This document shows, piece after piece, positions 11,495 through 22,413 of a DNA stretch of 64,000 nucleotides (positions are counted from its first letter, which is position 1; every line of letters begins with the position of its first letter). A program made the translations under genes and the position numbers. Where the stretch lies: positions 2,976,001-3,040,000 of the forward strand of contig JAJNNQ010000011.1 in the NCBI GenBank assembly GCA_027886175.1. Reading direction: 5' to 3'. A model generated the notes under the pieces. It was not told the origin of the DNA. It was given only the letters and a program-made list of their open reading frames with translations, and ran no database searches. This stretch comes from Phylloscopus collybita. Lineage: Eukaryota > Chordata > Aves > Passeriformes > Phylloscopidae.

Positions 11495-13587
11495 ATTTGT
11501 GGTTTTAGTCAGTTTTAGCTAGCTGAATTTATAAAGGTTTTTGGATTTTTTTTTTTTAGATGGTTTCAATTTGTTCTAGACGGAAAAATTTAGAGGAGTA
11601 GTGAGGGCTTGCAATTGCAGCCTTCTGGGGTCTGGAATTTTAGAGGGAGTGGGACTGGTGAGAGACTGAGTGAGCTGAGCTGTATTTACAGCAAAGATTT
11701 TTTTAGTTTGTTATTTTTTCTCAGAGCAGCGAAAACTTTTATTGGTTTATAATATTCATTCTTTGGGCTTGTGGGCATCTTGTTTGTTAAGTAAATATTT
11801 TTTTCTACTTTTCTCTTAAGAAGTTCTTTTCTTTTTTGGACTGAGAGAAGGAGCTGTTTAAGATTGCTTTCCAGAGGAACCCCCTTTGGAGTTTTCCTCC
11901 CAAATTTGCCCTAAACCAAGACATACATTGTTATTGGCGCCCAAGTGGGGCTCCAAAAAAAATATATTAGTGACATTTTAGTTATACTTTATAGAAAAAT
12001 AAAATAGTCAGTAGCCATGTTGCACCTTAAATCCCCAATGTCTCTTAAAATCCTTTCTGTTTTTTTGTTCCTGTAAGCTTTTTTAAAAATTTTAATACCT
12101 TTCTAGTCCCTAAATTTGTTTTCTTACCCAAAAACAGCTTCAATGGTGCCCCTAACACATAACTTTGACACTAAAAATGCACAGATTTAAAGAGCTATTC
12201 TCCTAAGCTCAGTAATTTTAATTTATAAAAGGCTTCTACAAGTACTGCAGTTTGTGCCAAGGATATTTAGTTTATACCTTCTTCGTCCTACCCTGCATCC
12301 TAGTTCCAGTAACGTATTTAAAACTTACTAATAATTACACCTGGTTGGTTTAAAAAACAAAAAAGAAGTAAAAAATAAAGCTTTCTAGTCTTTTCTTTCC
12401 TTCTTCTCTTAAATCAGTTACATCACTTTTAAAAAATGGTCAGTATCCCCTAAATAATAAAAGAACCACTCCTAATATTTAACCTAATGATCATCCTGTA
12501 TTCAGTTTACAGCTTGTCTAAAATAAAGTCTGTGTTTTCCAGAAAGGCCAATAAAACTGCTAACCTAAAAGTAAACCCAAAAATAAACCCAAGTGTAAAA
12601 ATCCTGAATAGTTTTAAAAAAAAGAAGAAAAAAAAAACCCTGAACCTGAAGACAATTTTCTGATCCCCAACTTACAAATTTTCATGTATACAAATTCATA
12701 ACCCAAATAAAAAAAAAAAATCTAAAAAACCCCTACCATAATAATTCTAAAAAAAAATTCATAATCATATATTAAGCTGTTACATAAGCTTATCACACAC
12801 TGCTAAATACTGTAAAACAGCAAATAAAAACAGGGGGGCAGGGAGATAAATCAGCAATGACCCCAATCACTCAAATTGCAGCCATCACCCCAACTACTCA
12901 AACAGCAGCTAAACCAAACAATAAACCTAAATCAACAACTATACCAAATAAAAAACTTAAATCAGCAGTTAAACGCAATAATAAACCCAAAACAGCAGCT
13001 AAACCAGACAGGGAGCCTAAAACACCAACAGTCGCCCCGGCAAAAAAGCACACACACAAAACTCATCAACCAGGAAACAATAATCCAAACAAAACCCCTC
13101 AATACCTCCCAACACCCAATCACAAACCCAACCGACCAACAGCAGATCACAAACCCAACCAACCAGCAAAAGACCAAAAGCTGCTATTAAATCCTTTCCC
13201 CTAAAAACCCTTCAAAACCTAAAAAAAAAAAAAAAAAAAAAATTACACTCAACAACCTAATCAATGTGTATTTAATTAATTAATCCATCTTTAAAATGCT
13301 GCAAACAGAGCTACAACTCTAAACAACACTGAAGCAAAGCATTTAAAATCGCTATCACAAAACCCAGTTATCAAGCAAGAAATAATAAAAAAACCCAAAC
13401 ACTTGCAGTCTCTGGGAAGAGGTCCTGGGAAGTGTAGCACAAAAAAAAATCTGTGTACAAACAATCTCTATATACAGGAAATCCAATAAAAAACCATAAA
13501 ACAAAAAATACAACGCTTAAAAAAAATGGCAGTAACAAAAATTATCTTCTCAAATAACCTAAACACTAAAAAGCCAAACTTACTACC
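11495..13587 (+). mobile_element. Decayed ERVL copy, A/C-rich
   Basis: About 11495-11923 resembles the 3' half of the LTR at 32859-33481 (CAGTTTTAGCTAGCTGAA; end ...CCTCCCAAATTTGCCCTAAA). A primer-binding-site-like TGGCGCCCAAGTGGGGCT lies at 11935-11952, similar to lysine-tRNA sites. The interior to 13587 is extremely A/C-rich and G-poor. Around 12839-13200 the pattern GGGAGATAAA...ATCACTCA...GCAGC lines up with ERVL gag at 19492-19560, mostly with A where the other copy has G. The Lys/Asn/Pro/Thr-rich frame at 12857-13204 is decayed gag, not a functional gene. Confidence 0.55.
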
Positions 13588-14213
13588 TGTCTTGGGTTAG
13601 GGCACCAAAAATGTGGATTCTATTTCATTTGTTGAAAGCAGCTGGGGAGATGTTTTTCTTTATCTCTTGTAACTCCAGGGGGGAGGGGGGCTGATGCTTT
13701 CTGATAACGGGCCAGCTGTTCAAACCAGGTGGGGCAGTGTTTCTTATCTCTTTCACCACCTGTCCACCCTCCAGGGGATATCTTCTGCTGATGGGCCATG
13801 CAGGCTCAGCAGTGACAGGACACATTCCATCATCCCATTGGGAGATGCTCCACCCAGTGTGGGAGGAGCCAACCATTCCTACCTGGATAAAAACTGAGCC
13901 GTAGGAACACCAGGGATCTGGTTCCACTGGATTCCCGGAGGAAGATCAGACCCTTCTCACCATCACTGGGCCCTTTTCTCTCAGGGTCATCTCTGCCCCA
14001 ACAGCACCACATCTGCCACTCCAGGAGGACTGACTGTGGACTGCTCCCAACAGCCTGACCAGCAGGGTGTCAGGTTGTATCTCTGACTCTGTCAGGGTTT
14101 CTGGGCTTTTTGTTTGTTTCCTTGGGTTTATTTTGCACTCCTACATTTGTATTGTGAATATTCCTAGACCAGAGCTGTTATTCCTATTCCCAAATCTCTG
14201 CCTGAAAGCCCTG
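13588..14213 (+). mobile_element. LTR, TGTCTTGGG family
   Basis: Starts TGTCTTGGGTTAGGGC, contains CCTGGATAAAAACTGAGCC as a TATA-like element near 13880, and ends near TGCCTGAAAGCCCTG. The first 70 bp recur at 51732-51802, where another LTR interrupts the element. The 3' part (TTGTATTGTGAATATTCCTA) recurs at 14890-15095, so the two may flank a small internal remnant. Confidence 0.6.
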
Positions 14214-15095
14214 TAGTGGTGTGTTTGATTTTCTCTGTTCAATCTGTGCTCAGACTGTTCATTTGGTGGGTTCCATGTACCCCCGTTGAACCCCCATTGG
14301 TGTCACCCCACAGTTGTTTCCCCAGTCCCAGTTTGATGTCAGTCTCCTGCTCCCCACCCCCAAGGACCTGTCCATCTCACCGAGGCCTCTCCCTGGCTCT
14401 AGAAAGTTCCAGGGGAGGCGTGGTGTGGTAGGCCAGGATGCGAGGAGGTCCCTCCTTCCCCCAGGGATTGGCTCCTGGAGGAGTCTCTCATCCCCAGGGC
14501 CACTCCCTGGCCCTCCCTGGTTGCTCCTTCCCTGATCCTTCCCTGCGCTCCTGCCCCTGTTCAAAGCAGCTGGCCCAGGGCACTCTGTGCTCTGCTGAGG
14601 CAGACTCCCTGGGCTGAGGCTGCTCCCCTGAGCCCTCAAGAACCTTCAGTGGCCACTCCTCAGCAGAGTCCTCCTTGATTCTCCTCAGCTCCATCCCAGC
14701 TGCCAGCCCTGGAGCTGGGCTGTAAGGAACCCCCCGGCTGGGCTCAGTTGCTCAGCCTGCTGAGCTGCACCGCTCGCCTGCAGCCGCTGCCAGGGCTGCC
14801 CGGGGCAGGCGAGGGCAGAGACAGCAAGGCACGGCTCCAGAGCCCTGGGCTGCAAAATTGGAATCGTTTGGAGGGGCTGAGGGGTTCAGCTCTCACTTAC
14901 TTTTGGACTGCTTCCAACACCCTGACCAACAGCGTGTCAGGTTGTAGCTCTGACTGTGTCACGGTTTTCCAGGATTGTTGTTTGTTTATTTGCTTGGTTG
15001 GGTGGTTTGGTTTTCTACTACATTTGTATTGTGAATATTCCTAGTCCAGAACTGTTCTTCCTATTCCCAAATCTTTGCCTGAAAGCCCTGAATTG
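14214..15095 (+). mobile_element. ERV remnant ending in a second LTR tail
   Basis: 14214-14890 has no recognisable gene. About 14890-15095 repeats the last 200 bp of the preceding LTR (GGACTGCTTCCAACACCCTG against GGACTGCTCCCAACAGCCTG; TTGTATTGTGAATATTCCTA in both). The reading is a shortened provirus or two solo LTRs. Confidence 0.45.
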
Positions 15096-15796
15096 CAAAA
15101 TGATCATTCCGAGGGGTTGAGGGGTTTGCATTCCCCATTCCAAGGGAAACTGCAGCTTTCCCTGGCAGATCCCTGTCTTTCCAACCCAAGCCAAGGGGAG
15201 GTGGCAGTGGCTGGTTGGGGGTTGTGGGGAAGGGTTGGAAAAGTGGGGGATGAGAGGGGGCTGGGAGCCCCAAATTGCCTTGGGAGGGGTCCCACTCCTC
15301 CTCCTTTCCAATCCCCGGGATGGAGCCGGGGCAGGTCGGGCTGGGGCAGCGCTGGGCTCTGGGCCCGGCCTGGGCACCCCCCATGAGCCCCCTCCTCAAA
15401 TTCCCCTGGCAGCTCAGAGGGGTCCTGGTGCCATTTTGGGGTTCACTGGGGGCCGTGTTGGGGTTCAGGTGCCCCCCAAGGAGTCCCCAGAGCGGGGTGA
15501 CACGGGGGGGACACACGGGGGTCCCCATTCCCGATCCATCCCAGGGCCCGTTCTGCCCCCGCCCCCCCAGGCACGGTCACCCCGCAGGGTCCCCCCAAGT
15601 CCCTCCCCAGTGCCCCCCATGAACGGGACTGGGCTGAACTGGGAAGCTTTCCTGGGAACACTGGGAGCAGCCGGGCAGGGCCAGAGTGCCAGCGGGGCTG
15701 GGGGGACACACGACCCCCCCAAAATCAGCGCGGGGACAGAGCGGGGGGTCCCGGCCGGGCCCGAGGCCACGGGGAGGGGCTGCGGCTGCTGCTGGC

Positions 15797-17665
15797 TCAG
15801 GAGCTCTGTGGGCAGAGAAAAGGGGGTGACCCCGGGCTGGGGGGCCCCGGGGGGAGCACACACGCTCCGGGGGAGGGGGGACACCACCCCCGGGACCCCC
15901 CCTCACCTTCCTGCGCAGGCAGAAGCCGAGCCCCAGCGCCGGGAAGACGAAGCCCAACACGAAGCCCCCGATCCCCGTCAGCATCTTGCTGCGGGCAGCG
16001 TCCGGCGGCATCTCTGGGGGGTCCGCAGGGGTCAGGACCCCCCAAAACCTCGCACAGACACCCCAGGCCCCTCCAAGCTCCCTCCCAGTCTCCCCCAGCC
16101 CACCCAGGACCCCCTGAAACCTCCTCCCAATCCCTTCCCGGCCTCCCCAGGACCCCCCAAAGCCCCTCCTGTCCCTCTCAGGATCCCACAGCCCCCTCCC
16201 AGTTGCCCCCCAGGACCCCCAAAGCCTCTCCCAGTCCCTTCCCAGCCCCTCCAGGACTCACCCAGACCCCTCCCAGTCTCTTCCCAGCACAAACAACCTC
16301 ATCCCAGCCCCGCTTTCCCATCCCCCAGCTCCTCCCAGCCCCTCCAGGCTCACTCCCATCCCTCCCAGTCACACCCAGCACCCCCAAACTCCCTCCCAGC
16401 GCCCCCCAGCACCCCCGGAACCCCATCCCACCCTCCCCAGCCCCCTCCAAACTCCTGCTCCGCCCTTCCACAGCCCCCAGCCCCTCTCCCAGTTCCAACC
16501 GGGCTCTCCCCAGCTCCCTCCCAGTTGCTCCCAGCACATCCCAGTGCCTCTGCCGGCCCGGCCAGCGGCTCCCCCGTGCCCCAGTGCCGGCTCAGGGGCT
16601 GCTCCAGGCTGACGTGCTCCACCTGGCAGCTGGAGGTGACCCCGCGGGGCCGGGGGGGCGTTTCCAGCAGCACCAGCAGCTGGTGGCTCCAGTCCCCGTT
16701 GGGCACCACGGCGGTGGCCACCACGTGCCCCGAGAGCTCCTGCTGGCCCTGGAACCACCTCAGCCGGCTCTGGGCAGGGGAGAAATCCATCCCGGAGCAG
16801 AGCAGGCGGCCGGGGCCGGGCTGGGAGCTCGAGGGCAGCAGCGGGATGGAAACGCTGGGGGGCACTGGGAGAGAGAGGGGACAGACTGGGATCAGCTGGG
16901 GGGAACTGGGAGAGAGAGGGGACAGACTGGGATCAGCTGGGGGAAACTGGGAGAGAGAGGGGACAGACTGGGATCAGCTGGGGGGAACTGGGAGAGAGAG
17001 GAGAGGGGCGGTGTGGGCTTGGGAGGGACTGGGAATGGACTGGGATGAACTGGGAATGGACTGGGATGAACTGGGAATGATGCGCGCGGCGCTGGGAGGC
17101 CGAGTCCCGCGCGGGGCGCTCGGCGCTGCGGGTCTGCCTGGCAACTGATGAGTCATCAGCAACTCGCGCTCTGATTGGCTGAGAGGCGTCAGCTTCACAC
17201 ACGGCCGGGACGGACACGCGGGGGGCCTTGGGAGAGACTGGGATGGACTGGGATGGACTGGGGTGGACTGGGAGGTCCCGGGGATGGGCCCAAGGAGGGC
17301 TGAGGGCTCTGGGGTGATTCCCAGGGGGGGTTTGAGGCGCTCCAGGGTCATTGCCAGGGCAGGGCCCGAGGGGACGCGCTCTGCCCCACGCTCACCTCTG
17401 CGCTCCACCAGGAACGGGGCGATCCCCTCGTAGTTGTGGGGGCAGAGCCTGTCCGCTTGACCCCGTTTGTACTCCAGTGTTTCCGGTTGGTTGTTCCAGT
17501 ACCGGGCCTGTTTGTCCCCAAAGGGGGTGTCCCCCACGCACAGCCCCACGTCGCTGTCCAAGTGGAAGAGCTGCTCCCGGGTGTGGATTTGCCTCTCCAC
17601 GAACCTCACCCGCTCGGTGCCGTTAATGAAGTGACACTCGGACTTCATCATCAGCTGGAACACCC
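15797..17665 (-). CDS. MHC class II beta chain, exons 2-5 (exon 1 not found)
   Basis: Beta chain of the class II peptide-presenting heterodimer on antigen-presenting cells. Exons on the minus strand: 17665-17396 (beta-1, 270 bp), 16864-16580 (beta-2, 285 bp), 16013-15907 (connecting peptide and membrane span) and 15805-15797 (Ser-Ser-stop). All phases agree and no exon has a frameshift or stop. The span TGIGGFVLGFVFPALGLGF is followed by CLRRK and the very short tail. Splice sites are canonical except the exon 3 donor, which reads CACTGGG|GCACG, a GC donor. No signal-peptide exon is recognisable in the 450 bp of CT-rich sequence upstream before the ERVL LTR at 18122. The gene is therefore either truncated by that insertion or has a very distant exon 1. 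An inverted class II promoter module lies in intron 2. A locus symbol cannot be assigned among duplicated songbird genes. Confidence 0.9.
16580..16864 (-). CDS. MHC class II beta exon 3, Ig-like beta-2 domain
   Basis: 285 bp from acceptor TCTCCCAG. It encodes a C1-type immunoglobulin domain starting PPSVSIPLLPSSSQ. The Ig cysteines are in RLLCSGMDF and SSCQVEHV, and the core Trp is in LRWFQGQQEL. It is open throughout. The domain normally contacts CD4. The exon ends LSRHWG at the non-standard GC donor. Confidence 0.9.
16864..17080 (-). repeat. Two minisatellites in MHC intron 2
   Basis: About 16865-17000 holds three and a half copies of a 41-bp unit (core ACTGGGAGAGAGAGGGGACA). About 17015-17080 holds three copies of a 21-bp unit (GGACTGGGATGAACTGGGAAT). 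The end of the first repeat serves as the polypyrimidine tract of the exon 3 acceptor on the minus strand. Confidence 0.85.
17137..17180 (+). promoter_or_regulatory. MHC class II X1-X2-Y promoter module, opposite to the gene
   Basis: CCTGGCAACTGATG (X1) at 17137-17150, TGAGTCAT (X2, CRE/AP1-like) at 17149-17156 and CTGATTGGCT (Y, NF-Y site) at 17171-17180. From the start of X1 to the start of Y is 34 bp, the strict spacing needed by the RFX/CREB/NF-Y/CIITA enhanceosome. The order X then Y points transcription rightwards on the plus strand, towards and antisense to exon 2. It lies in a small CpG-rich patch (17078-17222) inside intron 2. I saw no clear W/S box upstream and no plus-strand exon 1 downstream. 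Confidence 0.85.
17396..17665 (-). CDS. MHC class II beta exon 2, peptide-binding beta-1 domain
   Basis: Exactly 270 bp between acceptor CACACCCAG and donor CAGAG|GTGAG. Translation has 89 full codons starting VFQLMMKSECHFINGTERV. The disulphide cysteines are residues 10 and 74, the N-glycosylation site is NGT at 13-15, and the conserved DTPFGDKQARYWN strand/helix junction and C-terminal PFLVERR are intact. An additional Cys at residue 42 (GLCVGD), where Tyr or Phe is usual, is odd and could affect folding. Confidence 0.92.
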
Positions 17666-18121
17666 CTGGGTGTGCCGGACACAGGTCAGGGGCTGCCCCC
17701 CCAGCACCCCCAGAGCTCCGGGCCCCCCCGGATCCCCGCTCCGCACCCCCTGTGCCCCACGGCCGCCACGGGTCCCTCCCGCCCGCGCTGCCGCTTCCTC
17801 TTTCCCACCCTTCCCCCCATTTCCCCTTTCCCATCCCCTCCCCTCCCACCTCCAGCCGCTCCCCAAATCACTCTCTGGGTCCCGTTCCCCCCTTTTCTCC
17901 CTTTCCCACCCTTTGGAACTCAATCCCCCCATCCCCAGCCCCCTCCCGCTCAGTTTGGGGGTCCCACCCTCCCCTTTTCCCCACTTCCCCACCCTCTCCC
18001 ACCCCTCCCTCGCCTTCCCCCGACCCTCAGCCCCTCCCGCTCTTCCTTCGGGGGGTCCCCTCCTCCTCCCCCGCTCCCATCCCGGGCTCCCCCCTTTTCC
18101 CCCTTTCCCCCCTTCTCCCCC

Positions 18122-18644
18122 TGTCCTGGGTTGACGGTGCCTTATATCCCATATCCGGACTGTGTTGTTATGTCTAACAGCCAACGCTTGGCTGGCTGTG
18201 GCTTCTGCTGCTCTTGCTGCTTTTGGCTTTTGGCTTGCTTGCTGCTTGCTTGCTCCTGCTTGCTAACTTAGCCACTTTTGCTTTCTGCCGCCTGTTTTTG
18301 CGCTGTTTCTGTTTTTTTTTTCCTTTTCTCCCTTTTTCCCTTTACCCCCCCTTCCCCCCCCCCCGAAGATTTGGACCGGCTCTGGACCTGAGGACCTGAC
18401 CTGAGGATCTCCGAGGATCTCGGAGCCCGCGGAAGAAGCTCTGTGCCCTCCCCCCACAGTAACTTGAGCCTTTTCCTTTTCTCTTGTGGGGGGAAGAGTT
18501 CTTGTCAAGAAATCCTTTTTTTCCACTTGTCTCCTCCAAAGAATTTCCTTCCCAAACCCAGGGCTGGGGGCGGGGAGGGGTGGTGGACGTTTGCCTTAGA
18601 GGATTTCCTCTCGGAGGCTCTTCTAATTTGCCCAAACCAATACA
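18122..18644 (+). repeat. ERVL 5' LTR
   Basis: Begins TGTCCTGGGTTGACGGTG and ends AACCAATACA, TG...CA, 523 bp, with a C/T-rich middle and a run of eight or more T. It is followed at once by TTTTTGGTGCGTTGGCTGGG, which sits where a primer-binding site is expected; I cannot name the tRNA. Its first 15 bp match the LTR at 32859, but the rest diverges. Confidence 0.65.
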
Positions 18645-19094
18645 CTTTTTGGTGCGTTGGCTGGGAAACTTGGAACCAAACAAGTGGAAAAAACCTTAAT
18701 AATAATAATATTGGTGATTCTAATTGTTTTTTTGGGTGTATTGGGATGGTTTTTTCTAGACTCATAATGTCATTTGGGGTGAAAGCCTCCCAATATTTTT
18801 GGTCCCTAGGGTCTTTTGAGATTCTACTATTTCTGTGGTACCTAGGGCTATTTCCTTACCCGGAAATAGCTCTGGTATTGCTCCTCATACGTAGTTCGTG
18901 TAGCCGTGGGGCACTAATCAGAATATTCATTGGGCTGGGCTTGTTTGTGATGATTTACAGAAAGGCTGTAAATATGTTTGATGGTTCGTTATTATGGTTG
19001 AGCACTCAGTTTGTTAGGGGAGAAGCGGGGGAGGAGCTTTTTCAGCCTCTGTTTTCCCTCTTCTCCTATGAATTGTTTATATCTCTATTAGAAA
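18645..19094 (+). other. ERVL leader
   Basis: Untranslated leader between LTR and gag. The segment around 18770-18930 (CCCTAGG, TTATTTCC..., CCGGAAATAGC) is repeated at about 32240-32400, showing that a second ERVL leader lies there. Hydrophobic open frames are present but are not conserved as coding. Confidence 0.5.
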
Positions 19095-20705
19095 ATGTTG
19101 TTTCCCCTGAGTGTTAAAGAGTCCATCTTTCTGGTATTTAATTTAGTGAGTGTCCTCTATACTGTCTGCAGCTTACATAAGATGAAAGCTGTGATTTCCA
19201 AAGGGGCTAATGAGACTTCTGATTCAGGGGCAAAACCAAGTAGGAGAAATCTTGAATGGAGTGGGAAATGGGAAGATATAGGCCAAATTTTAAAGGAATT
19301 TTCTGATCCTATAATCTGGGACCTCCCTTCTGAACAGATTCAGAACCCAGTTAAGGTGGCAAGGTACTTGAAGGAGAAGTGCCATGGTAATACTAAGGAG
19401 GAAAGGATTATTGCAGTGAGCTGGGCCTTGGCATATGTTCATCGTACTCTGCTAGATACTGAAGGACAGCAGATAGAAGACAGGGAACAGGGAGATAAAC
19501 TAGTTACCATCCCAGTCACTCAGGCTGCAGCTAATATTCCAGGCTCCAGACCAGTAGTTAAATCAGACAGCAGGCCTCAACTAAGGGCTGTTGCTGCTAA
19601 TACAAAAGGTGGAAAGTGTGCAAGGAAGACCGATCGCAAGGTGGAGGATGATGATGATGATAATCCAGGAGAAGGACCTTCACCAAAATCAGAAACCACA
19701 TCGAGGGGTGTAGATTCTGGAGCCAATATTGATTCCTTTTCTCTAAAGGACCTTAGGGGCCTAAGAAAGGATTACAGGCGACAACCCAATGAATCTATAA
19801 TTAGTTGGTTAGTTCACCTCTGGGATGCTGCAGGGGAGGCTACAGTCCTGGATGGCACTGAGGCGAGGCATTTGGGATCACTGTCACTTGATCCTGTTAT
19901 CGACCAGGGCATGATGAGGGAAGCCAATGCTCACAGCCTCTGGGAACGGATTCTGTATGGTGTAGCACAAAGATATCTGTGTGCAGATGACCTCTATCTG
20001 CAGCAGACGCAGTGGAGGACCATAGAACAGGGGATCCAACGTCTGAGAGAGATGGCAGTAGCAGAACTCATTTTTTCAGATGATGTAACAACTAGAAATC
20101 CAGACCTGGTACCATGTACACCTGTAATGTAGAGAAAACTTGTGCGACTTGGGCCAGCTGAATACGCTTCTGCTCTGGCAATAATGAAGCGAGAGGAGAC
20201 ACATGAGACTGTGCTCGATATGGCAAAAAAGCTTCGAGCATATGCTGATGCTGTACATGGCCCAACTCATGCCAGAATTGCAGCTGTGGAAACACGACTG
20301 CAGAAATTAGAAGACAAACTAGAGGAGAATCACAAGAAGCTCAGGGAAGAGATTAAGGAGGACTTCCTCCAAATCTCGGCTGTGCAAGTTAGAGGTCCTG
20401 GTATCCAACGCAGGCGTCCCTTTGATGGGGAGAGAAAGTACACCCCACGAGCTGAGTTGTGGTTCTTCTTGCGTGAGTCTGGAGAAAATATGAGGAAATG
20501 GGATGGGAAACCTACTGCTGCTCTGGCACAACGGGTGCGCAATTTGAAGGAAGGCAGGATTTACAGAGGAAGTCTCACCAAACAGAGAGCAGCTCCAGTT
20601 GTTCGCAGCCAGGATGTCAAGTATGATGTCGATGGTGACTTGTCCGATCCCCTTGAGGGAACCTCTAAGACATATACCCGAGGAAAGAAGGATAATCAGG
20701 CTTAG
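19095..20705 (+). pseudogene. ERVL gag, one nonsense codon
   Basis: One frame runs from ATG 19095 (a likelier Gag start is MKAVISKGANETS at 19182) to TAG 20703, interrupted only by TAG at 20130-20132. The first part has a charged region with DDDDD and then capsid-like helical sequence. The part after the stop has a long coiled coil (ARIAAVETRLQKLEDKLEEN). The stop follows from a C-to-T change in a Gln codon context. No zinc knuckle is visible, which is usual for ERVL Gag. Confidence 0.65.
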
Positions 20706-21945
20706 AGGGGCCCTGCCTCTAGCCAGGTAGAGGTTAGGGAAAATCGTGTTTTTTGGACAGTGTGGGTTCGTTGGCCTGGCACATTGAAGCCACAAAACTA
20801 TAAGGCTTTGGTTGACACTGGCTCGCAGTGTACATTGGTCCCATCGAGATATGTAGGGGCAGAAGCGGTTTCCATCGCTGGTGTGACTGGGGGATCCCAA
20901 GACTATACGTTGGTAGAGGCAGATGTGAGCCTGACAGGAAATGAATGGAAGAAGCACCCCATTGTGACCGGCCCAGAGGCCCCATGCATTTTGGGCATAG
21001 ATTACCTCCAAAGGGGGTATTTCAAAGACCCGAAGGGACTCAGGTGGGCATTTGGTGTGGCAACTGTGGTGACAGAGGGCGTCCAACAATTGAGTACCGT
21101 GCCTGGACTGTCCGAGGATCCACTGACAGTAGGACTCCTGAAGGGGGAAGAACAACAGGTACCAATTGCCACTTCGGTAGTGCATCGCCGGCAGTATAGA
21201 ACAACTCGAGATGCCGTGATCCCCATCCATAGGATGATCCGGGAGCTGGAGAGCCAAGGGGTGGTTAGCAAAACCCACTCACCCTTCAACAGTCCCATTT
21301 GGCCTGTGCGTAAATCTGAAGGAGAATGGAGATTAACTGTGGACTATCGTGCATTGAATGAAGTGACACCACCACTGAGCACTGCCGTGCCAGACATGTT
21401 GGAGCTCCAGTACGAGCTGGAGTCCAAGGCAGCGAGGTGATATGCCACTATTGATATTGCCAATGCATTTTTCTCCATTCCTTTGGCAGCGGAATGCAGA
21501 CCCCAGTTTGCTTTCACCTGGAGGGGAGTGCAGTACACCTGGAATCGACTGCCCCAGGGGTGGAAGCACAGTCCCACCATCTGCCATGGACTGATCCAGG
21601 ATGCACTGGAAAAGGGTGAGGCTCCGGACCATCTACAGTACATCGATGACATCATTGTGTGGGGGAACACGGCAGCGGAAGTCTTTGAGAGGGGAGAGAA
21701 GATCATTCAGATTCTCCTGGAAGCCGGTTTTGCCATCAAGAAGAGTAAGGTCAAAGGACCTGCCCGGGAGATCCAGTTCCTGGGAGTGAAGTGGCAAGAT
21801 GGACGGCGTCAGATTCCCCTTGAGGTCATCAATAAGATCACCGCCATGTCCCCACCTACCAGCAAGAAGGAAACACAAGCTTTCCTAGGGGCCATCGGCT
21901 TTTGGAGGATGCACATCCCCGAATACAGTCAAATTGTGAGCCCTC
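20706..21945 (+). pseudogene. ERVL protease and reverse transcriptase, 5' part of pol
   Basis: In the same frame as gag after its stop. Protease motif ALVDTGSQCTLVPS lies near 20805. RT follows: QGVVSKTHSPFNSPIWPVRK, TVDYRALNE, TIDIANAFFSIPL and LPQGWKHSPTICHG, with catalytic YIDDIIVWG near 21639. An in-frame TGA at 21438-21440 (AGG TGA TAT) splits it, consistent with a decayed CGA Arg codon. The frame is cut at 21945 by the inner provirus and resumes at 30269. Confidence 0.75.
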
Positions 21946-22245
21946 TGTGGGCCTGCAGGGCCTGGAGCTAGAGAGCCGAAGTGGAAGTATGGCTGCACTT
22001 ATGTCAAGAGCAGAAGAGCTAGGCCTCAAGCCTTGGCACGGCAAAGCGGGATTTTGAGAAAGTTGCTGTGATAGTGCATTTTAGGCATACCTGTGTTAGT
22101 TAGTACGAGGCATATGTTAAGCAATATCACTTGGCATGTATTACTTGTTATATAATGCGTGGGTATAAAAGCACAGCTAGGTGGATCAATAAACGGCTTC
22201 ATATGGGCAATGTATGGAGTCCACGTCTCTTTGTCATCGCCATCA
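21946..22245 (+). repeat. 5' LTR of the young provirus
   Basis: Starts TGTGGGCCTGCAGG and ends CGCCATCA. Promoter-like GGGTATAAAAGC is near 22172 and the polyadenylation signal CAATAAACGG near 22188, unusually close together, giving a short R/U5. The 3' end of env is encoded in U3 of the partner LTR. Confidence 0.92.
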
Positions 22246-22413
22246 AATGGTGCCCTCGTGTGAGGAGCGATGATCGCCTAGCTCTGCGACCGGGTGGCGA
22301 CGCCCTGCAGGACGAGACCGCTGAAAGGAAGCGGAGGCCGGCCGGCAATCAATTCCTCCGGGAAAAGGAGGTGAGCTAACCCCTGCTGGGTTGGGGTAGC
22401 GCTGCAGGGAACG
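22246..22413 (+). promoter_or_regulatory. Primer-binding site and leader with splice donor
   Basis: Two bases after the LTR, TGGTGCCCTCGTGTGAGG (22248-22265) occupies the primer-binding position; I could not assign the tRNA. A strong splice donor AAAGGAG|GTGAGC lies at about 22371-22376, upstream of the gag ATG, and is a good candidate for the major donor feeding subgenomic mRNAs for env and the two extra frames. Confidence 0.6.

Noticed and set aside
12857..13204. Lys/Asn/Pro-rich 115-codon protein
   Set aside because: Alignment with ERVL gag and base composition indicate decayed, A/C-rich retroviral sequence.
15235..17148. 637-codon plus-strand open frame
   Set aside because: It is the complement of MHC class II beta exons 3-5 and GC-rich introns; Pro/Ser-rich composition and no motif. 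The minus-strand exons explain the conservation.
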